39,774 nucleotides of DNA, taken from Clostridia bacterium. GTDB lineage: Bacteria > Bacillota > Clostridia > Oscillospirales > CAG-272. The position numbers and the translations under genes are program-made. Below, piece by piece: positions 1-7,634 of this stretch. Position 1 is the stretch's first letter, and each line of letters begins with the position of its first letter. The stretch is from the NCBI GenBank assembly GCA_017482495.1, contig JAFUMU010000068.1, forward strand, positions 1-39,774. Reading direction: 5' to 3'. The notes below the pieces were generated by a model. The model did not search any database, was not told the DNA's origin, and saw only the letters and a list, made by a program, of their open reading frames with translations.

Positions 1-1015
1 CGCATATTCCCTCGTCTGCAGTAAAATACTGTCTGCAGGCGTCTGTATAATGATTAAGTCGAGGCATAATATCGATGCCCCACCAACAGTCGTAGGAATC
101 GCGGCTGCCTCTGAAGGTGAACCAATCATAGTATGGTGATCCCTCACTTTGATAAGCGCCGAGTGCATCGTATTTACCTTTTCTGTTAAAATAGATACTG
201 TCATCTCCCGTATGGTTGAAAACACCGTCGAGAATGACCTTGATACCGTATTCTTTCGCCTTTTTTATAAGCTCATCAAGAGCTTCATCTCCGCCCACCC
301 CGGGATCTACCTGTGTATAGTCACCCGTATCGTAGCGGTGGTTGGAATACGCCTTGAAAATAGGGTTAAGATATATGACGGTAACGCCCATTGACTTGAG
401 ATATTCCAGTTTTTCAGCTACTCCGTAAAGGTCGCCGCCGTAGAAAAGGTTGTTTTCAAGCGGTCCGCCGGGATACAGAGAATACTGGGAAATGGGAGCA
501 GACCAGTTCTGCTCATAAACTGCATCTTTTCTGTCCTGCTTTGCTCTTCCGCTTTTATAAAATCTGTCGGGAAATATCTGATACATCGTTCCGCCATGGA
601 ACCAAGAGGGAGTGGTGAAGCTCCGATCATACACCGTCAACATAAAGTATTTACCGGCTTTATCGGTCAAATGAAAATTCACATTATCATATGTGCTTGT
701 AAAGAGTGCATTTCTGCCCCTCCACATCACAAAGGTATAGAAATACAGACCTACTCCCAGCTCACTCATTTTAAGAGTGGTCTCATAGGTTCCCTCGCCT
801 ACCCAATCAAGTCGGATATCGCGGTCCGCCTCTCCGTCGCGGTGCAATCTCATGGTAACGCCCGTTGCTCCTATGGCTCTGTCGCATTTTACCACCCATT
901 TGATCTTCTCCGCATCGGAAAAAGCTCCGTATACAGAGACATCTCTGTCTCCGCAGTATTTCTCTATTTTTATCTTAGCATTTGCTGCCAGCTTACCGGA
1001 CAGTTTAACTACCAT
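1..1015 (-). CDS. GH13 alpha-amylase/neopullulanase-like enzyme, C-terminus beyond the window
   Basis: The enzyme would hydrolyse alpha-1,4 (perhaps alpha-1,6) links in starch- or glycogen-type glucans. About 338 residues are visible and the reading frame is still open at base 1, so the gene is cut by the window edge. Residues 1-130 form an N-terminal beta-rich domain with no signal peptide, which suggests a cytoplasmic enzyme. The catalytic barrel begins near MYQIFPDRF, followed by GGDLYGV, the YLNPIF segment and GH13 region I (DGVFNHTG), then a WWGID segment typical of neopullulanase-like members. Regions II-IV with the catalytic Asp, Glu and Asp lie outside. The ATG at 1015 is the first start after an in-frame TAA only two codons upstream, and there is no clear Shine-Dalgarno sequence next to it. 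It lies 116 bases after glgP on the same strand, so it probably helps to degrade glycogen or imported maltodextrin. The subfamily is uncertain. Confidence 0.85.
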   Translation of the reverse strand, partial: MVVKLSGKLAANAKIKIEKYCGDRDVSVYGAFSDAEKIKWVVKCDRAIGATGVTMRLHRDGEADRDIRLDWVGEGTYETTLKMSELGVGLYFYTFVMWRGRNALFTSTYDNVNFHLTDKAGKYFMLTVYDRSFTTPSWFHGGTMYQIFPDRFYKSGRAKQDRKDAVYEQNWSAPISQYSLYPGGPLENNLFYGGDLYGVAEKLEYLKSMGVTVIYLNPIFKAYSNHRYDTGDYTQVDPGVGGDEALDELIKKAKEYGIKVILDGVFNHTGDDSIYFNRKGKYDALGAYQSEGSPYYDWFTFRGSRDSYDCWWGIDIMPRLNHYTDACRQYFTADEGIC

Positions 1016-1091
1016 ATATTTTTACTGCTGCCTGAATCGGCAATTTTCCTAACAATTTATTGATTTTAAGGATCCTCCTAAACACAGCACA

Positions 1092-1116
1092 AGGCACAGC
1101 GGTAAAACTGTGCCTG
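1092..1116 (-). other. Intergenic hairpin between glgP and the GH13 gene
   Basis: An 8-base perfect stem (1092-1099 with 1109-1116) and a 9-base loop sit just after the glgP stop. No T-run follows on either strand, so this is more likely an mRNA processing or stability element than a strong terminator. A good AGGAGG sits at 1074-1079 on the minus strand, but no ATG, GTG or TTG lies at a usable distance from it in the frame of the next gene. Confidence 0.5.
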
Positions 1117-1131
1117 AATCTGTGTGTTTGA

Positions 1132-3555
1132 TTAACCCTTGATAAGTCTTTCGATATTCCAGATACGGCTTGCGTACTCGTCGATACTTCTGTCAGCCGC
1201 AAACTTTCCTGCACCTGCGATATTGTAAAGGCTCTTCTTGTTCCATTCCTTACGGTCTGCATATACACGTGCAACCTCAAGCTGAGTCTTTCTGTATGAC
1301 TCGAAGTCTGCCATGCACATGAAGGGATCGGAGTGGAGCAGATATTCTGCGATGTGAGAGAAGGACTCTCCGTTGTAGCCTGCGCTGAGGCTGTTTACTA
1401 CCTTCTGCAGGATCTGATTCTCATGGTAATACTTGGAGCTCTTATAGCCCATCTGCCAAATATACTGAGCCTCGTCAGCCTTCAGACCGAAGGTGAACAT
1501 ATTTTCTTCACCTGCTTCAGCCATCATTTCGATGTTAGCACCGTCAAGTGTACCGATCGTAAGAGCACCGTTTATCATAAGCTTCATACAACCTGTACCA
1601 CTCGCTTCCTTACCTGCAAGGCTGATCTGCTCGGAGAGCTCAGCCGCGGGAACAAGGGCCTCGGCCATAGTTACGCAATAGTTTTCGATAAATACAACGC
1701 GGAGCTTTTCGCTGATACGCTTATCCTTAGCGATCTCCTGGCTCAGGCACCAAATAAGCTTGATGATCTCCTTAGCCATGTGGTAGCCGGGAGCTGCCTT
1801 TGCACCGAAGATAAATGTTCTGGGCTGGATATCGAGATCGGGATTCTCCTTGAGAAGCTGATACATATAAATAATGTTCATAGCGTTCATAAGCTGACGC
1901 TTATACTCATGGAGACGCTTGATCTGAACGTCAAAGAGGGAGTCTGTATTGAGAATGACGCCTGTCTTCTCCTTCATAAGCTTCGCAAAGTTGACCTTGT
2001 TCTGCTTCTTGATCTTTTCAAGTCTCTCAAGAACCTCATCATCCTCTGCAAACTTGCGCAGGCCCATGAGCTCTGTGGGATCCTTCTTGAAGCCGTCGCC
2101 GATGCAATCGGTAATGAGCTTTGTAAGAGAGGGGTTGGAATAGCAGAGCCAACGGCGGTGTGCTATACCGTTAGTTACGTTATCGAACTTCTCAGGCCAG
2201 ATACGGTAGAAGTTTTTAAATGTGATATCGCGGAGAATACCGGAATGGATCTCGGATACGCCGTTAACATGGTGAGAACCGATAATGGAAAGGTTTGCCA
2301 TGCGAACCTGGCCGTTAGCAATAACAGCCATGTCGGAGATTCTGTCCCAATTGCCGGGATACTTCTCCCAGATCTCGTGGCAGAAGCGCTCATTGATCTC
2401 TTTAATGATCATATGAAGTCTGGGCAGACGGAGCTTGAATATCTCCTCGCTCCACTTTTCAAGCGCTTCGGGAAGAACTGTATGGTTTGTATAGGAGCAT
2501 GTGCGGCAAACGATATCCCATGCCTTATCCCAATCGAGACAGTACTCGTCAAGAAGGATACGCATAAGCTCGGGTACGCACATTGCGGGATGTGTATCGT
2601 TGATGTGGATAGCTACCTTATCGGGAAGGGATTCGATATTACCGTATACTGCCATATGGTCACGGATGATGCTCTGGCAGGATGCACTTACCATGAAGTA
2701 CTGCTGTGTCAGACGGAGCACCTTACCGTCATAGTTATTATCTGCAGGGTAAAGAAGCTTACAGATGATATCTGCTGCAAGGGATCTGTGAGCTACGTTA
2801 TCGTCGCTGCCGCCTGTATAGTCGCCGATAGCAAGGCGGTCGGGAGCTGCAGCACGTGCCTTCCACAGGCGAAGCTGGCTGACTGCTTCACTGTCTGCGC
2901 CGCTCATCATCATATCATAGGGAACAGCTTCGATAGTTTCACAGTTGTCATATGCTATAGTAAGTCTGCCGTCGTCCCAGATCTCTTTTACCTGACCGCC
3001 AAAGCGAACCTTATAGCATCTGTCCTCACGGGGTGTGAGCCAAACGCCGCCGCCGGGAAGCCAGTTATCAGGAAGCTCTACCTGGTGACCGTCAACTATT
3101 CTCTGCTTGAAAAGGCCATACTCATAGCAAAGGGAGAAGCCTGTTGCAGGATAGTCGAGAGAAGAAAGGGAGTCAATAAAGCAAGCCGCAAGACGGCCGA
3201 GACCGCCGTTGCCGAGACCTGCGTCGGGCTCGCAATCGTAAAGCTCGTCAAGCTTAAAGCCCATAGAAGAGAGTGCTCTCTTATATGTCTCTGCAAGGCC
3301 AAGGTTGCAAAGGTTATTCTTAAGGCTGCGGCCTACAAGATACTCCATGCACATATAGTAAACACGCTTTGCGCCTGCTTCGTTTACCTTTTTCTTAAAT
3401 TCCTGACGCTTTGCGGCAAGAATATCACGTACTGTAAGAGCTGCGGCACGGTATACCTGCTCCTTGGAAGCCTCCTCAGGTGTGCAACCGAAATATCTGG
3501 AGAGCTTGGATTCAATACTATCTTTTACTTCTGCTGTATTAGGTTTGTAGTTCAT
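1132..3555 (-). CDS. glgP: Glycogen/maltodextrin phosphorylase (GT35)
   Basis: This cytoplasmic PLP enzyme removes glucose from the non-reducing ends of glycogen or maltodextrin with phosphate and yields glucose 1-phosphate. At 807 residues it has the usual family length. Visible family motifs are GLGNGGLGRLAACF near residue 115, HINDTHP, NVTNGI, and the PLP segment EASGTGCMKLMINGALTIGT, whose lysine (K658) should bind pyridoxal phosphate. That segment usually reads GTSNMKF; here it is GTGCMKL, which keeps the lysine. The ATG has AAGGA about 11 bases upstream. The gene follows glgA after 57 bases and precedes the GH13 gene, so synthesis and breakdown genes appear linked. The long open frame on the opposite strand is a shadow of this gene. 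Confidence 0.96.
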   Translation of the reverse strand: MNYKPNTAEVKDSIESKLSRYFGCTPEEASKEQVYRAAALTVRDILAAKRQEFKKKVNEAGAKRVYYMCMEYLVGRSLKNNLCNLGLAETYKRALSSMGFKLDELYDCEPDAGLGNGGLGRLAACFIDSLSSLDYPATGFSLCYEYGLFKQRIVDGHQVELPDNWLPGGGVWLTPREDRCYKVRFGGQVKEIWDDGRLTIAYDNCETIEAVPYDMMMSGADSEAVSQLRLWKARAAAPDRLAIGDYTGGSDDNVAHRSLAADIICKLLYPADNNYDGKVLRLTQQYFMVSASCQSIIRDHMAVYGNIESLPDKVAIHINDTHPAMCVPELMRILLDEYCLDWDKAWDIVCRTCSYTNHTVLPEALEKWSEEIFKLRLPRLHMIIKEINERFCHEIWEKYPGNWDRISDMAVIANGQVRMANLSIIGSHHVNGVSEIHSGILRDITFKNFYRIWPEKFDNVTNGIAHRRWLCYSNPSLTKLITDCIGDGFKKDPTELMGLRKFAEDDEVLERLEKIKKQNKVNFAKLMKEKTGVILNTDSLFDVQIKRLHEYKRQLMNAMNIIYMYQLLKENPDLDIQPRTFIFGAKAAPGYHMAKEIIKLIWCLSQEIAKDKRISEKLRVVFIENYCVTMAEALVPAAELSEQISLAGKEASGTGCMKLMINGALTIGTLDGANIEMMAEAGEENMFTFGLKADEAQYIWQMGYKSSKYYHENQILQKVVNSLSAGYNGESFSHIAEYLLHSDPFMCMADFESYRKTQLEVARVYADRKEWNKKSLYNIAGAGKFAADRSIDEYASRIWNIERLIKG

Positions 3556-3612
3556 TGGTTTATAATTCCTTCCGGATGTTGATTAAATATATATATTGCC
3601 GATGTTACAGGA

Positions 3613-5049
3613 TCACAAATTATCATACAGATCGGCATATTCCTCGGCTGACATTGCCCAAGAGAAATCAATTTTCATAACTCTCTGCTGAAGACTTCTT
3701 ATCTTTTTCTGATCTCCGTACAGTGCAACTGCACGCTCGATCTGCTTATAAAGCGCCTTCGGAGAGTACTGACTGAAGGTGAGTCCGTTACCGCTGACCA
3801 CCTTGCCGTCCTCACTATAGTCCTTGATGGTATCACTGAGTCCGCCTGTCTCTCTGACTATGGGAACTGAGCCGTACCTTGATGCTATCATCTGTGCAAT
3901 GCCGCAAGGCTCACTTTTTGAGGGCATTATGAAAAAGTCAGATGCCGCATATACTCTGCGCGACAGGGCTCTGTCGTATGTGACAAGTGCTTTGACCTTT
4001 TCCGGATATGCTTCCTCAAGCCAACGGAAAAAGTCCTCGTATTCCTTTTCACCGTTGCCCACCATTACAAGCTGTACGTCGTTTTTATAAAGCATCATAT
4101 GCGCTGCTGCGCGCACAAGATCCATTCCCTTAGCCGACACAAGTCTTGTTATTATTGCAAAAACAGGCACATCTCTTTCGGGAAGCGAAAGCTCTCTCTG
4201 TAGAGAAGTTTTATCAATTTTCTTTGCGCTTATGCTTCGCCACATATATTTCTTTGCAATTATCTCATCATTATGAGGATCATAAAGCTCCGTATCGATA
4301 CCGTTAAGTATTCCGCACAGCTTATATGAATTTTCGCAAAGTATTCCTTCCAGACCTGCTCCGTATTCGGGAGTCAGTATCTCCTTTGCATATGTGGGAC
4401 TCACTGTTGTTAATCTGTCGCAGGAAACGATCGCCGCCTTCATCAGGTTCATTGAACCCTCCCATTCAAGCAGCCCTGCATATTTCCACGGAACTGAAAA
4501 CAGCTCATTCAAGGATTCCATACAGAATTTACCCTGATACTCTATATTATGCACGGTAAACACTGTTTTAATATTCTCATAACCCTTAAGTTCCTTGAAG
4601 AACAGGTCATAATAAACGACACTTAACGCGCTCTGCCAGTCGTTTGCGTGGATAATGTCGGGAAAATAGTTTATTTCCGACAACATCTGCACCGCCGCCA
4701 TGCTGAAAAAGGCGAATCTTTCGCCATCGTCCCAGTGACCGTACAGCTCCGCACGCTTGAAATAATACTCATTATCGACAAAATAGTATGTAACGCCGTT
4801 TTTCTCAAGGCTGAGAACTCCGCAATACTGATTACGCCATCCAAGGCGCACTGTAAACACGGCTTCCTCCTTCATCTGAGAACGCCACTGACTGCTGACA
4901 TTCTCATATAAAGGAAGCACCACTCTTATATCGCTTCCGTCTCCCATATATTCCCTTACCGCTTCAGGGAGACTGCCTATAACGTCACCTAAACCGCCTG
5001 TGGCGGCAAAGGGCATACATTCAGAACTAACATAAAGTATCTTCTTCAT
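3613..5049 (-). CDS. glgA: Glycogen synthase (GT5), ADP-glucose type
   Basis: The enzyme moves glucose from ADP-glucose to the non-reducing end of an alpha-1,4-glucan. It has 478 residues, the normal bacterial length. The GT5 domain starts MKKILYVSSE and runs to ATGGLGDVIGSLP. The HANDW and VFTVHNIEYQG segments, the donor-site AIITRLVSAKG (Arg and Lys present) and the C-terminal SKSEPCGIAQMIASRYG motif with its catalytic-site Glu are all visible. The lysine of the usual KTGGL motif (K15 in E. coli) is Ala16 here, coded by GCC. The start is the first ATG after an in-frame TAA two codons upstream and has no clear Shine-Dalgarno sequence. The gene stands 174 bases after glgD behind a strong terminator, so it should have its own promoter. 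The best guess is TTGTCG with TTACAA on the minus strand within 5080-5125, which is weak. Confidence 0.95.
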   Translation of the reverse strand: MKKILYVSSECMPFAATGGLGDVIGSLPEAVREYMGDGSDIRVVLPLYENVSSQWRSQMKEEAVFTVRLGWRNQYCGVLSLEKNGVTYYFVDNEYYFKRAELYGHWDDGERFAFFSMAAVQMLSEINYFPDIIHANDWQSALSVVYYDLFFKELKGYENIKTVFTVHNIEYQGKFCMESLNELFSVPWKYAGLLEWEGSMNLMKAAIVSCDRLTTVSPTYAKEILTPEYGAGLEGILCENSYKLCGILNGIDTELYDPHNDEIIAKKYMWRSISAKKIDKTSLQRELSLPERDVPVFAIITRLVSAKGMDLVRAAAHMMLYKNDVQLVMVGNGEKEYEDFFRWLEEAYPEKVKALVTYDRALSRRVYAASDFFIMPSKSEPCGIAQMIASRYGSVPIVRETGGLSDTIKDYSEDGKVVSGNGLTFSQYSPKALYKQIERAVALYGDQKKIRSLQQRVMKIDFSWAMSAEEYADLYDNL

Positions 5050-5141
5050 ATATTACCAATCATTCTTTTAGACTTCAAGTGTTATTTTGCGACTTGTTGT
5101 AACATTTATATATATTTCTCGACAAAATGGTATTTAATCAT

Positions 5142-5177
5142 AAAAAAAACTTAGCGGGGCGTGCGTAACACGCCCCG
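5142..5177 (-). terminator. Intrinsic terminator after glgD
   Basis: A 9-base GC-rich stem (5169-5177 with 5055-5063, equivalently 5155-5163 read on the plus strand) and a 5-base loop are followed on the minus strand by AAG and a run of eight T (5142-5149). This should stop most glgBCD transcripts and separates glgBCD from glgAP. Confidence 0.85.
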
Positions 5178-5223
5178 TAGTTTACATAAAATCGCCCATT
5201 ACGCCTTACGGCAACGGGGTCTA

Positions 5224-6357
5224 TCAGATCATCTTACCCTTGGAAATGTAGAAGGGCTGTGTCTCGTGACCGGAGAGAGTTACATCATCTCTGATCGTAA
5301 CATTCTTATCTGTGATAACACAGTTAAGTGTTACGTTCTCGCCTGTTACGGAGTCCTGAAGCATGATAGAATTCTTAACAACTGTTCCCTTACGAACTCT
5401 TACACCACGGAAGAGGATAGAGTTTTCAACTGTACCCTCGATAACGCATCCGTCAGCGATAACAGAATTCTTAACCTTTGCTCCGTCTACATACTTTGTA
5501 GGAGCAGAGTTACGAACCTTTGTATATACAGGTCTGTTCTTCTCACCGAAGAGCTCGCTGCGAACGTCGCCGCAGAGGATCTGCATATTTGCTGCATAGT
5601 AGCTTGCAAGGTCACCGATCTCAGCATAATAGCCGTCAAAGTTATAAGCTACCATCTTGGAGGAAGCAAGAACGCTTGCGAGAGCTTCTGTGTAGAAGTT
5701 CTTCCAGCCGTAGGAAACTGCGGAATGGAGAAGGCTTACAAGGAAACCGCGGTTGATAACTACGATGTTTGTGCAAACGTCGTACTCTCCACGTGTCATG
5801 GGAGAGGAATCAACGATCTCCTTAACTGTACCGTCCTCGTTTGCTACGATGATGGTATGAGCGCCTGCCTTGCCGCCATCAAGCTCCATCTTCTTAGTTA
5901 CAAATGTAACGTCAGCGCCTGTTTCCTCGTGGTTATCAAGAACAGCGTTCAGGTCGATATTGCAGATATCATCGCAATCGGAGAGGACCATAACGTCCTC
6001 GTCGCAATGGTTGATATAATCGATGGCGCCGAGCATAGCCTCAAGACGGTTAGTATAGAGCTTTCCGCCGATGGGGCTGTCAGATGCGCTTACGTAGGGA
6101 GGAAGGATTCTGACGCCGCCGCTTCTTCTTGCGAGGTCCCAGTCCTTACCGTTACCGATGTGATCCATAAGGGAGCGGTAGTTATTATGAGTAATAATAC
6201 CAACCTTATCGATTCCGGAGTTGACCATATTGGAAAGTGTAAAGTCAACAAGTCTGTATCTTCCGCCGAAGGGGATGGACGCCATTGTGCGCTCCGCTGT
6301 CATTTCGGGGATGCTTCTGTCATGAATATTAGAAAAAATAAGTCCTGCAGCAGTCAT
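5224..6357 (-). CDS. glgD: Glucose-1-phosphate adenylyltransferase regulatory subunit GlgD
   Basis: GlgD is the non-catalytic partner of GlgC in Firmicutes ADP-glucose pyrophosphorylase and raises the activity of the GlgC/GlgD complex. The 377-residue protein has a nucleotidyltransferase-like N-terminus (PFGGRYRLVDFTLSNMVNSGI) but lacks the catalytic GGxGxRL loop, reading GLIFSNIHDRSIPEM at that place. The C-terminal third carries the left-handed beta-helix hexapeptide repeats (VKNSVIADGCVIEG, VENSILFRGVRVRKG). It starts four bases after the glgC stop, so the two subunits are translationally linked, which suits a heteromeric enzyme. The ribosome site (AAAGGA) lies inside the end of glgC at a rather long spacing. 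Confidence 0.95.
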   Translation of the reverse strand: MTAAGLIFSNIHDRSIPEMTAERTMASIPFGGRYRLVDFTLSNMVNSGIDKVGIITHNNYRSLMDHIGNGKDWDLARRSGGVRILPPYVSASDSPIGGKLYTNRLEAMLGAIDYINHCDEDVMVLSDCDDICNIDLNAVLDNHEETGADVTFVTKKMELDGGKAGAHTIIVANEDGTVKEIVDSSPMTRGEYDVCTNIVVINRGFLVSLLHSAVSYGWKNFYTEALASVLASSKMVAYNFDGYYAEIGDLASYYAANMQILCGDVRSELFGEKNRPVYTKVRNSAPTKYVDGAKVKNSVIADGCVIEGTVENSILFRGVRVRKGTVVKNSIMLQDSVTGENVTLNCVITDKNVTIRDDVTLSGHETQPFYISKGKMI

Positions 6358-6361
6358 AGTA

Positions 6362-7561
6362 TCACTTCTTGTCCTTTCTGAGCTCGGGGATCATAACTCC
6401 GGCTTCAATTTTTTCACCGTCGGCAATCACTGTGCCCTCTCCGAGGACTGTGATATCTTCACTGTTGCCAACCTCGCCGCCGATACGGCAATTCTTACCG
6501 ATCTCAACGTCGGTATCGATAAGTGCATAGCTAAGCTCTGTGCCCTCACCGATAACTGTTCCGCTCATTACTACGCTGTCGCGTACAACTGCACCGGGCA
6601 TTACCTTTACGCCGGGGAACAGAACGGAATTCTTAACTGTACCGTAGATCTCACAGCCCTCGGAGATGATGGAGTTTTCAACTTCACCGTCGTTACCGAT
6701 ATACTGGGGTGCGAGAACCTGGTGACGTGTATAAATTCTCCACTTCTCGTCTGCGAGAGAGAATGTGGGAGCCTGGCCGAGAAGGTCCATATTTGCTTCC
6801 CAAAGTGAAGAAATCGTTCCAACGTCCTTCCAGTAACCTTCGAATTCGTAAGCATACATTCTCTCGCCTGCCTTAAGCATGTTGGGGATAATGTTCTTAC
6901 CGAAGTCGTTGGAGGACTCGGGATCAGCAGCGTCAGCATTGAGATACTCAGCCAGCTTGCTCTTTGTGAATATGTAGATACCCATGGAAGCCTTTGTGGA
7001 ATCGGGATTCTTGGGCTTCTCGGAGAACTTGAAGATCTTCTGCTCGTCGTCTACGGAGAGGATACCGAAGCGGCTTGCCTCTTCGATCGGAACGTCCAGA
7101 ACTGCGATAGTACAGTCAGCATTGTTTGCCTTATGGAACTTAAGCATCTTAGCATAGTCCATCTTATAGATATGGTCACCGGAAAGGATGAGAACATACT
7201 CTGCATCATAGCGGTCGATGAACTGCATATTCTGATATATTGCATTTGCAGTACCCTTATACCAGTCAGCGGAATGTGTACCCTGGTAAGGGGGAAGGAT
7301 CTTTACGCCGCCGTAGGTTCTGTCAAGGTCCCAGGGAAGACCGTTACCGATATACTCGTTAAGGAGCATAGGCTGGTACTGGGTGAGGACACCTACGGTA
7401 TCAATGCCGGAGTTTGTACAGTTAGAGAGAGGGAAGTCGATGATGCGGTACTTTCCGCCGAAAGGAACCGCGGGCTTTGCCACTTTCTGTGTAAGTGCGT
7501 AAAGACGGCTTCCCTGCCCTCCTGCAAGCAGCATAGCCACGCACTCTTTCTTTTTGAACAC
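6362..7561 (-). CDS. glgC: Glucose-1-phosphate adenylyltransferase catalytic subunit
   Basis: GlgC makes ADP-glucose from glucose 1-phosphate and ATP, the committed step of bacterial glycogen synthesis. The 399-residue protein shows the nucleotide loop [36 protein letters not shown], the [11 protein letters not shown] segment with the metal-binding Asp, and the sugar-phosphate motif FSEKPKNP. A beta-helix follows ([26 protein letters not shown]). The start is GTG at 7561, nine bases after a perfect AGGAGG, and the next in-frame ATG would remove the conserved strand. It lies 73 bases after glgB and four before glgD. Confidence 0.96.
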   Translation of the reverse strand: MFKKKECVAMLLAGGQGSRLYALTQKVAKPAVPFGGKYRIIDFPLSNCTNSGIDTVGVLTQYQPMLLNEYIGNGLPWDLDRTYGGVKILPPYQGTHSADWYKGTANAIYQNMQFIDRYDAEYVLILSGDHIYKMDYAKMLKFHKANNADCTIAVLDVPIEEASRFGILSVDDEQKIFKFSEKPKNPDSTKASMGIYIFTKSKLAEYLNADAADPESSNDFGKNIIPNMLKAGERMYAYEFEGYWKDVGTISSLWEANMDLLGQAPTFSLADEKWRIYTRHQVLAPQYIGNDGEVENSIISEGCEIYGTVKNSVLFPGVKVMPGAVVRDSVVMSGTVIGEGTELSYALIDTDVEIGKNCRIGGEVGNSEDITVLGEGTVIADGEKIEAGVMIPELRKDKK

Positions 7562-7634
7562 TTTAGAATTCCTCCTTGTAGATTACAGTATATTAATTAT
7601 ATTTGCCAACTTGGTTATTATTACATGCTGCGGA

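Noticed and set aside
1074..1080. Good AGGAGG upstream of the GH13 gene as proof of an earlier start
   Set aside because: An in-frame TAA at 1022-1024 separates it from the GH13 frame, and no ATG, GTG or TTG lies at a normal distance.
1333..3582. 749-residue open frame opposite glgP
   Set aside because: It mirrors glgP codon by codon, has no ribosome site or family motif, and is Cys/Val/Leu-rich in the way typical of antisense frames. glgP is certain.
5161..6381. 406-residue open frame opposite glgD
   Set aside because: Antisense shadow; no start signal and no recognisable domain.
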